Shown piece after piece: positions 33,410 through 42,582 of a DNA stretch of 61,411 nt (positions are counted from its first letter, which is position 1; every line of letters begins with the position of its first letter). Origin of the DNA: Actinokineospora auranticolor (lineage in GTDB: Bacteria; Actinomycetota; Actinomycetes; Mycobacteriales; Pseudonocardiaceae); contig NZ_PTIX01000037.1 in assembly GCF_002934265.1 (NCBI RefSeq), positions 1-61,411 on the forward strand. Direction: 5' to 3'. A program made the translations under genes and the position numbers. A model generated the notes under the pieces. It did no database searches, was not told the origin of the DNA, and saw only the letters and a program-made list of their open reading frames with translations.

Positions 33410-36400
33410 GTGGTGACAGCTTCACCGGTGCCGAACCGCTTGCGGATGGCTCAGTGGGCCTCGGTCGCCACGCACGTCGTCGCGGCTGTGGTCTACGCCG
33501 TGCTCCCCGACGGCCCGCTCCGCCTCGTGCCGCTGGGCGCGGTGGTGGCGGGGAGTTCCGCCCTGCTGCTCGCGCACACCTCGCGGATCGCGCGCAACGC
33601 GCCGATCTGGCGGATTCTGCTCGCCGCGCAGCTGCTCGCGGTCGGTGGTTGGGCACTGGCGCCGTGGTCCGCCTCGGCCTACGTGCTCGCCGCCGCGGGG
33701 ATCCTGCCGCTGGCGGGCCTGTGGTTCCTCGGGGACGGGCCGCGGGCGACGCGGTTGCGGGTGGTGCCGCTGCTGGACACCGTCACCGCGGCGGTGGCCG
33801 CGGGGGTGTTCGTGTGGTCGCTGCCCGGCGCGGGGCAGGTGTTGCCGCTGTACGCGTGGGTGGCGGTGTTCGCCTGCGTGACGTCGGCGTTCGTGGACAC
33901 CGCGCGCCGGGGCGCGGCGTGGCTGCTGGGCTGGACGATCGCGTGGTTGGTGTGCGTGGCGCTGCTGCGCACCTCGCCCGACGCCGCGCCGTGGCTGGTG
34001 TTCGCCGGGTCGGTGCTGGTGGTCGTCGCGCGCCTGGACTCCGAGCGGGACCCGGACGCGCGCTGCGCCCGGTGGGCCGAGCGGGTCGCGCTGGCCGTGT
34101 GCGTGCTGCCGCTGCCGGTGCTGCTGGTGATCCGCGCGGTGCGGGCGTCCACGGAGGACATCGCGGTCATCGCCGTCGGGTCCCTGGTCGTCACCGCGCT
34201 GCTGGTGCTGCGGCTGTCGCTGACCCAGCGCGGGGTGGTGGCCTTCCCCGGGCTGCGCGCCGAGCTGCGGAACCGGACCCTGCGGTTGTGCGCGGCGTTC
34301 GTGCTGCTGGCGCTGCTGCCGCTGATCAGCCTCGCCTACCTGTCGGTCAGCGTCGCCAAGCGGATGGTCGGCGACGAGGTCGACCGCAGGCTCGCGCACA
34401 GCGCCGAGGTCGCGGGCTCCGAGCTGGAGGACCGCCTGGCGGGTGTGTCGTCGCTGGTGGAGTCCTACGCGCAGCGCGAGGTCATGCGCAAGGCGGACTT
34501 CGCGGTGACCGCCGACAACACCAGCGTGCAGAACGCGATCACGTCGTTGCACGCGCAGAACCCGGCCTTCCTGGCCGCGTGGGCGCTGGGACCGACCGGC
34601 GCGCTGGTCGCGGTGGCCCCCGGCACGCTCACCATCCGCGGCGCGGACTTCTCCTACCGGGACTACTTCCGGGGCGCGCTGCGGCGGGGTGGGCCCTACA
34701 TCTCCGACGTCTACGAGGCCGCCACCGACCAGCGGCAGAAGGTCGTGGCGGTGTCCACGCCGGTGCGCGACGGCGACCGCGTCGTCGGGGTCGTCGTGGT
34801 CAGCTACCCGGTCGACCTGCTCACCGACTTCGTCTCCAGGGTCGCCGTGGCCCAGGACGTCTCGCTGGTCGTCACCGACCCCCGGGGCACCCTGGTCACC
34901 CAGCCGCCGGGGATGCCCGGGTTGGCGTCCGGGCTGGACTCCAGCGGGGTGCGGGCCGCCCTCGGGGGCACGGGTGGTTCGGCGACCATGACGGAGGGCG
35001 GTGAGGAGACCCTGATCGCCTACCGGCCGGTGCCCGCGCTGCACTGGGCGGTCGTCGCGAAGATCTCCTCGGCGCGCGCGTTCGCGGGCGTCTCCGTGCT
35101 GACGGCTCGCATCGTCACGGTGACCACCCTGCTCGTGCAGGTCCTGCTGGCCGCGCTCGTGGTCGCGGTGCGCACCGAGCGGCGCAGGCGCCTGGCCGAG
35201 GCGCGGCTGGCCGCGCGCGGTGAGGAGGTCCGCGGCATCCTGCACGCGGCGGGTGACGCGTTCATCTCCATGAGCGCCGACGGCGTCGTCACCAACTGGA
35301 ACGCCCGCGCCGAGCTGATCTTCGGCTGGCGGGCCGAGGAGGCCATGGGTCGTCCGCTGGTCGACCTGGTGGTGCCCGACGAGCAGCGGGCGGCGCACTC
35401 GGCGGGGGTGCGGCGGGTCCTCGGCGGCGGTGACCAGCACCTGCTGGGCACCACGACCGAGGTCTGGGCCCGGCGCAAGGACTACACCAGCTTCCCCGCC
35501 GAGCTGACCCTGTGGTCCTCCAGCAACGGCGACGAGGTCGTGTTCAGCGCCTTCGTCCGCGACATCACCGAGCGCAAGGAGCACGACCGGGAACTGGCGG
35601 CGGCCCGCGACCAGGCGTTGGAGGCCTCGCGGATGAAGTCGGCGTTCGTGGCGAACATGAGCCACGAGATCCGCACCCCGATGAACGGCGTGATCGGCCT
35701 GGCCACGTTGCTGCTCGACACCGACCTCGACGCCCGGCAGCGCGACAACGTGGTCACCCTGCAGCGCTCGGCGGACGCCCTGCTCGACGTCATCGACGAC
35801 ATCCTGGACTTCTCCAAGATCGAGGCGGGCAAGCTCGAGATCGACCCGGTCGACTTCGACCCGCGCTCGCTGGTGGAGGACGTGGTCAGCCTGCTCGCGC
35901 CGGCCGCGCAGCGGGCCGGGCTGGAGATCGCGGCCGTGGTGCACCCGGCGATCCCGCCCGCGCTCAACGGCGACGCGCACCGCGTCCGGCAGGTGCTGAC
36001 CAACCTGGTGTCCAACGCGGTCAAGTTCACCCCCAGCGGCGAGGTCGTGGTCTTCGTCGACATCCCGCCGATCATCCCGCCGGACCACCACCACGACGTC
36101 ACCTTCACCGTGACCGACACGGGCATCGGCATCCCGCACGACCGCCAGCAGCACCTGTTCGACGCGTTCACCCAGGTCGACGCGTCCACCACGCGCCAGT
36201 ACGGCGGCACCGGCCTCGGCCTGACCATCTGCCGCCAGCTCGTCGAGCTGATGAACGGCTCCATCGGGCTCACCAGCGACCCGGGGGAGGGCAGTGCGTT
36301 CTTCTTCACCCTCCCGCTGCCGCCCGCCCGGGCGCCGCTGCCCGCGGCCCGGCCGGTGCGCGACCTGGAGGGCGCCGCCGTGCTGGTGGTCGACGACAAC

Positions 36401-37582
36401 GCCACCAACCGGCAGATCGTGTCGCAGCTGCTGGAGACCTGGAAGGTGCGGGTCAGCCTGGCCGCCAGCGGCACCGAGGCGCTGGCCGCGCTGCGCGGCG
36501 CGACCGCCGACGGCCGCCCGTTCGACGTAGCCCTGCTGGACATGCGCATGCCCGACCTGGACGGTCTCGAGCTGGCCGCCCGGATCCAGGCCGACTCGTC
36601 CACCGGGGCGCCGCGGTTGGCGGTGCTGACCTCGACCATCGACGCCGAGGAGGCCAAGCGGGCGCGCGGCGGCGGCGTCGAGGTGTACCTGGCCAAGCCG
36701 ATCCGCGCGGCGACCCTGCGTGACGCGCTGGGCAGGCTGCTCGACGCCAAGCTGGGCAGGCACCGGGCCGCCGAGACCGCGCCGACCGGTACCCGGCCGC
36801 AGCTGAGGCCGAGCGCGGGCCGGGTGCTGGTGGCCGAGGACAACGACATCAACCAGCAGGTCGTGGTGCAGATGCTCACCGCGCTCGGCTACTCCGCCGA
36901 TGTCGCCGAGAACGGCGAGCAGGCGGTGCGCATGCTGCGGGCCGGCAGTTACGACGTGGTGCTGATGGACTGCCAGATGCCCGTGCTCGACGGCTACCAG
37001 GCGACCACCCGGATCCGGCAGCTGCCCGAGCCGCTGGGGCAGGTGCCGATCATCGCGCTCACCGCGTCGGCGCTCGCCTCCGACGAGAAGCGCTGCCGTG
37101 ACGTGGGCATGGACGACTTCCTGACCAAGCCGCTGCGCCGCGACCAGTTGGAGGCCGCGTTGCGTCGGATGACCTCTTCCGCGGCTGTGGCCCCGCCGCC
37201 GCGGCGGGAGGAAGACCGGGTGAGCTCCGCCGAGGACGAGGTGGAGGTGTTGGACCCGGCGATGCTGGAGCAGTTGCGGGGGATGGGCGCGGAGGTGACC
37301 CGTACGTTGCTGGAGTCCTTCACCGGCAAGGCACCCGCGCGCGCGGCGGGGATCGCTCGGGCCGTGCACGACCGCGACTTGCCCCGCGCGGCGCGGTTGG
37401 CGCACGGGCTGCGCGGGACCAGCGCGATGATGGCCGGTCACCTGTTGGCGGCGACCTGCGCCGGTATCGAGGAAGCGGCGAAGAACCAGGACCAGACGAC
37501 GGCGGAGGTGTTGGCGGGCGCGCTCGCCGACCAGACGCGCCGCACCTGCGAGGCCTTGCTCGCCGTGTTGTCGCCCGCCTGA
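33410..37582 (+). CDS. Hybrid sensor histidine kinase with two receivers and an HPt domain
   Basis: A 1390-residue membrane kinase. About seven helices (residues 15-275) are followed by one helix near 300, an extracellular dCache-like sensor (about 320-560, with YRDYFRGALRRGGPYISDVY), another helix (about 570-590), and a PAS domain (about 600-720). HisKA has the phospho-histidine His752 in NMSHEIRTPMNG, and HATPase follows (DTGIGIP, GGTGLGLTI). Receiver 1 has Asp1044 in LLDMRMP, and receiver 2 has Asp1187 in LMDCQMP. The C-terminal HPt has His1332 in LAHGLRG. The phosphorelay is complete in one chain, so output needs a separate receiver protein, which is not adjacent. GTG 33410 follows GGGAG by nine bases. 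Confidence 0.93.
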   Translation: MVTASPVPNRLRMAQWASVATHVVAAVVYAVLPDGPLRLVPLGAVVAGSSALLLAHTSRIARNAPIWRILLAAQLLAVGGWALAPWSASAYVLAAAGILPLAGLWFLGDGPRATRLRVVPLLDTVTAAVAAGVFVWSLPGAGQVLPLYAWVAVFACVTSAFVDTARRGAAWLLGWTIAWLVCVALLRTSPDAAPWLVFAGSVLVVVARLDSERDPDARCARWAERVALAVCVLPLPVLLVIRAVRASTEDIAVIAVGSLVVTALLVLRLSLTQRGVVAFPGLRAELRNRTLRLCAAFVLLALLPLISLAYLSVSVAKRMVGDEVDRRLAHSAEVAGSELEDRLAGVSSLVESYAQREVMRKADFAVTADNTSVQNAITSLHAQNPAFLAAWALGPTGALVAVAPGTLTIRGADFSYRDYFRGALRRGGPYISDVYEAATDQRQKVVAVSTPVRDGDRVVGVVVVSYPVDLLTDFVSRVAVAQDVSLVVTDPRGTLVTQPPGMPGLASGLDSSGVRAALGGTGGSATMTEGGEETLIAYRPVPALHWAVVAKISSARAFAGVSVLTARIVTVTTLLVQVLLAALVVAVRTERRRRLAEARLAARGEEVRGILHAAGDAFISMSADGVVTNWNARAELIFGWRAEEAMGRPLVDLVVPDEQRAAHSAGVRRVLGGGDQHLLGTTTEVWARRKDYTSFPAELTLWSSSNGDEVVFSAFVRDITERKEHDRELAAARDQALEASRMKSAFVANMSHEIRTPMNGVIGLATLLLDTDLDARQRDNVVTLQRSADALLDVIDDILDFSKIEAGKLEIDPVDFDPRSLVEDVVSLLAPAAQRAGLEIAAVVHPAIPPALNGDAHRVRQVLTNLVSNAVKFTPSGEVVVFVDIPPIIPPDHHHDVTFTVTDTGIGIPHDRQQHLFDAFTQVDASTTRQYGGTGLGLTICRQLVELMNGSIGLTSDPGEGSAFFFTLPLPPARAPLPAARPVRDLEGAAVLVVDDNATNRQIVSQLLETWKVRVSLAASGTEALAALRGATADGRPFDVALLDMRMPDLDGLELAARIQADSSTGAPRLAVLTSTIDAEEAKRARGGGVEVYLAKPIRAATLRDALGRLLDAKLGRHRAAETAPTGTRPQLRPSAGRVLVAEDNDINQQVVVQMLTALGYSADVAENGEQAVRMLRAGSYDVVLMDCQMPVLDGYQATTRIRQLPEPLGQVPIIALTASALASDEKRCRDVGMDDFLTKPLRRDQLEAALRRMTSSAAVAPPPRREEDRVSSAEDEVEVLDPAMLEQLRGMGAEVTRTLLESFTGKAPARAAGIARAVHDRDLPRAARLAHGLRGTSAMMAGHLLAATCAGIEEAAKNQDQTTAEVLAGALADQTRRTCEALLAVLSPA

Positions 37583-38134
37583 CCTTCCCTCGTCCGGGGC
37601 CTTCTTGGTGGGGCGCGGTTTGGCTTGACGCGGCTTGGATGGCGCGCGTTGCCCGCGGTTCTGTCGCGTTCGTCGTGCGGCGCCACGCGTGGGCCCTCTT
37701 GGCCATCGCGTCGCGCCTCCACCGACCTGTGCTCGTTCCGCTGGCAGCTCGGCGGCCGTCGTGTCTTGGGCCGGCTTGGTTTCTGTTGCGCGGGTGCCGT
37801 TATCCGGTTACGTGCTCGGGCGTTATCGCTCGATCTTCTCAGGCTTCGACATGTGGCGGCCATCGCCTTGGCCGGTCCACTGTGGACAGTTGGATCGGAT
37901 CACTCGAACGGGTTGCCGGGTTATCCACATCCCCGCTGGTTGTCCACAGCGGGCAAGTCGCGTCTGTACGGCCTCTGAGCTGTGGCGATAGGATCGCATC
38001 AAGGGCCTGCCCCCGGGTGGGAGGGGGTCTGTGCGGGGGCGTCTGCGTGGGGCGGGGCGGCGGTGCCGCGGGGGTGGCGGTGCGGGGGCGGAGTTGGTGT
38101 ACGGGGTAGGTGGGGTGGGGGCTTGTGTGAGTGC
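37583..38134. other. Convergent intergenic region
   Basis: About 550 bases between two gene ends. No gene seen; the right part is G-rich low-complexity text. It holds the TTRTCCACA cluster at 37881-37948. Confidence 0.5.
37881..37948 (+). promoter_or_regulatory. Paired DnaA-box-like sites, copy 2
   Basis: TTATCCACA (37921-37929) and TTGTCCACA (37940-37948) are 19 bp apart start to start. A third, inverted and weaker TGTGGACAG lies at 37881-37889. Here the sites lie between two convergent gene ends, so they are not an obvious promoter element. Confidence 0.6.
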
Positions 38135-38164
38135 GGGGCACCACCGCGTGTGCGGTGGTGCCCC
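38135..38164 (-). terminator. Hairpin terminator of the alpha/beta hydrolase gene
   Basis: GGGGCACCACCGC (38135-38147) and GCGGTGGTGCCCC (38152-38164) form a perfect 13-bp stem with a 4-base loop, 18 bases past the stop. Confidence 0.9.
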
Positions 38165-38182
38165 GGGGGTGTGGTCGGGTGG

Positions 38183-39577
38183 TCAGCGGGTGGGGTTGAG
38201 GAGGAAGTCGACCTCTCGGCGTTGGGTGGCGGGGTCGTTGAGGTAGGCGGTGTGGCCGTAGCCCTTCCAGACCAGCAGGCGGGAGCAGGCGATCTGGCGG
38301 GCCAGGCCGATGCCCCAGGCGTTCGGGGTCGACGGGTCGTGTTCGCCGCTGACCACGAGGATCGGCGGGGCGCCGCGCACCGGGGTCGGGCCCCACGGGT
38401 TCTTCGCGCGGATGGGCCAGCCCAGGCAACCCGCCTGGATGTCCCACGCCTCGACGTACCCGCGGGCCGTCGGGGAGGTCCGGACCTCCCGCAGGCGCGC
38501 GGACAGGTCGGCGAAGTCGCGGACGTCGCTGGGGAAGTCGTGGCAGGCGATGGCTCGGTAGGCCGGGGAGGACACCTCGCCGACCAGGCCCGCGGCGTCG
38601 GTGGCGGCGTCGCGGATGGCGGTGGCCAGGTACGGCCAGTAGTCCTTGAGGATGAGGTACGAGTAGGCCGCGTAGCCGATCTGCTCGGCGGTCAGGCCAC
38701 CCGGCACGCCGGTCGCCGGGACGGGGTGCCGGGTCGCCCGGTCGAGCAGCGCCCGGTACTCCGCCACGGCGTCGCGGCCGTGCAGCGCGCAGGTGGGGTC
38801 ACTCGCGCACCAACGACCGAACTCGGCGAAGACCTCCTCAGTGGTCCGCGTCTCGTCCAACGCCATGCGGCGGGAGCCGACGGTGTGGTCGACCGCGCCG
38901 TCGAGGACGAAGGCGCGGACGCGGTCGGGGTAGAGGCTGGCGTAGGTGGAGCCGAGGAACGTGCCGTAGGACAGGCCCAGCAGGTTGACCTTGTCCTCGC
39001 CCAGCGCGACCCGGACCGCGTCGATGTCGCGGGCGGCGCTCACCGTGTCGACGTGGTCGATCAGCGGGCCGGTCTTGCGGCGGCAGCCGTCGGCCACCAC
39101 GCGGTTGTAGGCGACGAGCCGGTCGTACCCGGCCTGGTCGCGCGGGAACTGGGTCACCGCGGGATCGGCGACCGGTTTCTCGCAGGCGATCGCGGGCTTG
39201 CTGTCGCCGACACCGCGCGGGTCCAGGCCGATGAGGTCGAACCGGTCGAGGAGGTCCCGCGGGAACAGCTCGGCCGCGTTGTCGCGCACCACCCCGGATC
39301 CCGGGCCGCCGGGACCGCCCGGGTTGAAGACCAGGACACCGATGCGCTTGGCGGGGTCGGTGGCCTTCAACCGGCTCACCGCGACGGTGATCTTCGCGCC
39401 GCCGGGGCGGTTCCAGTCCAGCGGCACGCTCACCGAACCGCAGTCCGCTCCGCGTTCACCGCACTTCTGCCACGCGACCCGGTCCCGCGCGGGGGTCTGC
39501 GCCTGCGCGCCGGTCGCGGCGACGACCGAGGCCACCGCGGCGGTGACCAACGCGGTCACCAGAGTTGTTGTTCGCAT
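38183..39577 (-). CDS. Secreted alpha/beta hydrolase (tripeptidyl-aminopeptidase type)
   Basis: A 464-residue exported serine hydrolase. The signal peptide (about 1-27, ending ATGAQAQ) is followed by the fold typical of Streptomyces SlpD/SlpE and Tap-like peptidases. VFNPGGPGGPGSG forms the oxyanion-hole loop (about 83-95). The nucleophile is Ser203 in GLSYGTFLG. The acid lies in VSGEHDPSTP, and the histidine is in GYGHTAY near the C-terminus, with the TAP-like C-terminal cap between. It likely trims tripeptides or short peptides outside the cell and would complement the M4 and S8 proteases next door. ATG 39577 follows AGGATG; an in-frame ATG 39586 is less likely. Confidence 0.9.
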   Translation of the reverse strand: MRTTTLVTALVTAAVASVVAATGAQAQTPARDRVAWQKCGERGADCGSVSVPLDWNRPGGAKITVAVSRLKATDPAKRIGVLVFNPGGPGGPGSGVVRDNAAELFPRDLLDRFDLIGLDPRGVGDSKPAIACEKPVADPAVTQFPRDQAGYDRLVAYNRVVADGCRRKTGPLIDHVDTVSAARDIDAVRVALGEDKVNLLGLSYGTFLGSTYASLYPDRVRAFVLDGAVDHTVGSRRMALDETRTTEEVFAEFGRWCASDPTCALHGRDAVAEYRALLDRATRHPVPATGVPGGLTAEQIGYAAYSYLILKDYWPYLATAIRDAATDAAGLVGEVSSPAYRAIACHDFPSDVRDFADLSARLREVRTSPTARGYVEAWDIQAGCLGWPIRAKNPWGPTPVRGAPPILVVSGEHDPSTPNAWGIGLARQIACSRLLVWKGYGHTAYLNDPATQRREVDFLLNPTR

Positions 39578-39680
39578 GCGACACATCCTGTTTGCGCGCG
39601 CGTACCCCGACATCGGTCCTCGGGATGACCGTCGCCGTCCGCCCCCTAGGTGGTCCCTACCCCGGCCGGGGTGCGAAACG

Positions 39681-39719
39681 CCGCTGGGCGGCCACCGGAG
39701 ACCGGTGACCGCCCAGCGG
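39681..39719 (-). terminator. Hairpin terminator of the M4 protease gene
   Basis: Arms 39681-39698 and 39702-39719 pair over 17 of 18 positions around a 3-base loop, 15 bases past the M4 stop codon. Confidence 0.9.
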
Positions 39720-39733
39720 GTGGAAAGGCTTGC

Positions 39734-42091
39734 TCAGCAGGCGCCCTGGTCCTGCCAGACGGCCCAGGAGCCGGGCGCGCCGGGCTCCGCGCCGGTGGAG
39801 TACCAGGTGGACTTCCACTTGTGGCTGCCGTGGGAGACCAGGTCGTTGGGCACGTAGGCCTGCGACGAGCTCCACTCGGCCACGCTGCCGCAGCCGCCGG
39901 GCGGGTTGCCGCCGTTGACGGTCAGGGAGAACGTGGCGGTGTGGTTGGCCGAGCCGGACGCGGTGACGGTCACCGAGTACTGGCCCGCCGGGGTCGACGA
40001 CGTGGTCGCGATGGTCAGCGTCGAGTTGCCGCCGGTGGTGACCGACGACGGGCTGAACGTCGCGGTGGCGCCGGTGGGCAGACCGGAGGCGGTCAGCGTC
40101 ACCGTCTGCGCGGAGCCCGTAGTGGTCGTGGTGCCGACGGTGGTGCTAACCGAGCTGCCCGCGTCGGTGCTGCCGCTGGTCGGGTTCAGCGCCAGCGAGA
40201 AGTCGTTGGCGGGCGGCTGCCCACCGACGGTCAGGTTGTACGTGACGGTGTGGTTGGTGGCGGTACCGGTGCCCTTGATGACGATCGGGTAGGTACCGGC
40301 CGTCACGTTCGAACCGACCGCGATGTTCGCGGTGGAGGTGGCACCGGAGTTGACCGTCGCCGGGTTGAAGGTGACGGTGACGCCCGACGGCTGGCCGCTG
40401 GCGGTCAGCGCCACGCTCTGCGCGGTGCCCGAGGTGGTGCTGGTGCTGACGGTCGCGCTGGTCGACCCGCCCGCCTGCACGGTGCCCGAGGTCGGGTTGA
40501 CCGCGATGCTGAACTCGTTGCCACCCTGCGGGGTGCAGGTCGGCTCACCGGACTGCTGCGCGACGGAGACGGCGTTCCACGCGGCCTTGGTGGCGTTGTA
40601 CTGCGCGCACGTCGGGTCGAGGTTCTTGGCCGCGGTCAACGTGGCGGTGCGGTACCGGTTGTACGACATGCCGGAGGTCTTGAGCAGCATGGCGTTGTAG
40701 AACACGCGACCCGCGGCCTGGATGCCGATGCCGGTCACCGAGGAGTTGTTGCAGGTCGGGCTGGTCGGCTTGCCACCGCCCGGGTTCGAGCCCTCGGCCA
40801 GCAGGTAGAACCAGTGGTTCAGCGGACCGGCCGCCGCGTGCACCTCGGTGCTGGGGATGCGGCTGGAGTAGCAGTTCGGGTCGCCGTTGACCAGCGACGG
40901 GTTCGCCATGTTGCGGATCGGGCCCTGGCCGACCAGGTTCACCGACTCGCCCACGGTGTAGTCCGGGGTGTCGTACGGGGACGGCTCGTTGGTGTAGGCC
41001 TCGGTCAGCGCGCCGAAGATGTCACCGGTGCCCTCGCCGAGCCCGGCTTCCTGGCCCGCGCCACCCGGGGTGTACTGGTCGATCGCGTGGCCGTGCTCGT
41101 GGCCCACGACGTCCATCGAGCCGATCCACTGGTTGGCGTTGTTGTGGCCGATCTCGATGTGGTCACCGGTCCAGTACGCGTTGACCTGGTTCAGGCCGAC
41201 CTGGACGGTGACGCCGCCACCGCTGCCGTTGATGCCGCTGCGGCCCAGCCAGTTCTTCAGCATGTCCCACTCGTGCTGGGTGGACCACAGCACGTCCACG
41301 CAGCCGGTCTCCTTGCTGGTGGCGTTGCCGTTGCCGAAGGAGTTGTTGGCCTTGGTGAACGGCTGCCCACCGGAGTAGTCCACGCACCGCACGCCGCTGC
41401 GGATCGGGTCGACGGTCTGGTTGTTGCTGGTGTCGATGTTCAGCGGGTTCGGGCCGTTCCACTGGCTCTGGCCCGTGCCCGCGCGCACGTCGTCCTTGGT
41501 GCCCTCGACCGCGCCGGTGCGCGCGTTGACGTACACGTGCAGGCGGGTGGGGACGCCGTCGGCCTTGTGGCCCGCCACGATGGTCTCGTAGACGAGCTTG
41601 CCGTTGCCGCCGGAGAGGACCGACAGCGCGTTGCCGTCGATCGAGTCCACCTTCGACACCTGGGCTCGGGCGACGCCCTCGGCCTTCTGGGCGGTGATCG
41701 TGGCCTTGGTGTCCACGGCGAGACCGCCGCGGTTGGCGGCGACCGTGTCCAGCACCTTGCCCGCCGAGTCGGTGGCGACGACCGCGTCGCCGCCGATGAC
41801 CGGCAGGCCCTTGTAGGTGCGGTCGTAGGACACGTAGAACAGGTCCTTGCGACCGGGGACGCCGCCCTGGTAGGTGGTGCGGCGGACGAACTGCTCGTCC
41901 GGGCCCTTGGCCAGCGCGTCCAGACCGGACGCGGCGGCGAGGTCACCGGCCGAGTTGGCCAGTGCCAGCGGGGACGCCGCCGGGGCGGGGGCCGCCGGTG
42001 CCGGTTGGCTGGCCGACGCGGCGTTCATCACCACCGGCACGGACAGCGCCGCCAGGCAGGCGGCCAGGGGGACACCGATTCTGCGTTTCAC
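39734..42091 (-). CDS. Secreted M4 (thermolysin-family) metalloprotease with chitin-binding module
   Basis: A 785-residue exported zinc protease. The signal peptide (about 1-28) and an FTP/PepSY propeptide (about 50-200, with YKGLPVIGGDAVV) precede the M4 catalytic domain (about 205-525). Zinc ligands are in HEHGH (331-335), with the downstream glutamate in GLGEGTGDIFG (353); PLNHWFYLLAEGSN carries the transition-state histidine. Two Ig-like repeats of about 95 residues follow, each starting NxFSxAxNPTSG. The final about 50 residues are a cysteine-framed CBM5/12-type module similar to that of the deacetylase at 14189. GTG 42091 follows GAGGAG. Known family members degrade proteins outside the cell. 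Confidence 0.95.
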   Translation of the reverse strand: MKRRIGVPLAACLAALSVPVVMNAASASQPAPAAPAPAASPLALANSAGDLAAASGLDALAKGPDEQFVRRTTYQGGVPGRKDLFYVSYDRTYKGLPVIGGDAVVATDSAGKVLDTVAANRGGLAVDTKATITAQKAEGVARAQVSKVDSIDGNALSVLSGGNGKLVYETIVAGHKADGVPTRLHVYVNARTGAVEGTKDDVRAGTGQSQWNGPNPLNIDTSNNQTVDPIRSGVRCVDYSGGQPFTKANNSFGNGNATSKETGCVDVLWSTQHEWDMLKNWLGRSGINGSGGGVTVQVGLNQVNAYWTGDHIEIGHNNANQWIGSMDVVGHEHGHAIDQYTPGGAGQEAGLGEGTGDIFGALTEAYTNEPSPYDTPDYTVGESVNLVGQGPIRNMANPSLVNGDPNCYSSRIPSTEVHAAAGPLNHWFYLLAEGSNPGGGKPTSPTCNNSSVTGIGIQAAGRVFYNAMLLKTSGMSYNRYRTATLTAAKNLDPTCAQYNATKAAWNAVSVAQQSGEPTCTPQGGNEFSIAVNPTSGTVQAGGSTSATVSTSTTSGTAQSVALTASGQPSGVTVTFNPATVNSGATSTANIAVGSNVTAGTYPIVIKGTGTATNHTVTYNLTVGGQPPANDFSLALNPTSGSTDAGSSVSTTVGTTTTTGSAQTVTLTASGLPTGATATFSPSSVTTGGNSTLTIATTSSTPAGQYSVTVTASGSANHTATFSLTVNGGNPPGGCGSVAEWSSSQAYVPNDLVSHGSHKWKSTWYSTGAEPGAPGSWAVWQDQGAC

Positions 42092-42540
42092 GCGAACTCC
42101 TCAGGCATGCAGGGAATACCGAGAACTCGGGCGGGAATATAAGTTCGCGGAGAAATGGAAATCAAGCGCCCGAGTGGGCTCCCGGGGCATCCGGTGTGGG
42201 GTTAACAGTTGCCAGAACCCCTGGTGTGCTGCCGAATTGACCAGTTCGGACGGTAATGGGCCGGTGTGTGCCCGACTGGCTATAGCTTTCGCGGTATTGG
42301 CAGTTGGTATGTTTCCTTCGCGAATAACCGGAGGTCATCGAGAGATGATTTGCTGAGTGCTGGGGCACATTTTTATCGCTCTTTACCATGGCGTCCGGTT
42401 CGAGTTGTCCACATACCTCCGAGTTGTCCACAGATGTCGGATTGGCCTGGCGGCGTCCCGCCCGCCCGGGCCAGGCTGGGCGAGTCCGAGTTGTCCACCC
42501 GTGGAGGTGCGCGGTGTCGTTGCGGGACGCGAAAAAGGTC
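42092..42540. other. Intergenic region upstream of the M4 protease
   Basis: About 450 bases, clearly less GC-rich between 42100 and 42390, as expected of a promoter zone for the minus-strand protease. A short dyad CCGAA-N8-TTCGG (42232-42249) is present. No gene seen. Confidence 0.5.
42405..42432 (+). promoter_or_regulatory. Paired DnaA-box-like sites, copy 3
   Basis: Two perfect TTGTCCACA boxes at 42405-42413 and 42424-42432, again 19 bp apart and each preceded by GAG. A degenerate third, TTGTCCACC, is at 42491-42499. The pair lies about 310 bases upstream of the M4 protease start. Confidence 0.6.
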
Positions 42541-42565
42541 CTGGGAGTCCGATGTGGACTCCCAG
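42541..42565 (-). terminator. Hairpin terminator of the subtilase gene
   Basis: CTGGGAGTCC (42541-42550) and GGACTCCCAG (42556-42565) form a perfect 10-bp stem with a 5-base loop, 17 bases past the stop. Confidence 0.85.
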
Positions 42566-42582
42566 GGCCGTGGTGGGGCGGG

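Noticed and set aside
33422..37441. Open frame of more than 1300 codons opposite the hybrid kinase
   Set aside because: Same cause; the plus strand carries every kinase motif in order.
37881..37948. DnaA-box cluster considered as a replication origin
   Set aside because: Only two or three boxes, no AT-rich unwinding region, and no dnaA, dnaN or parAB genes nearby.
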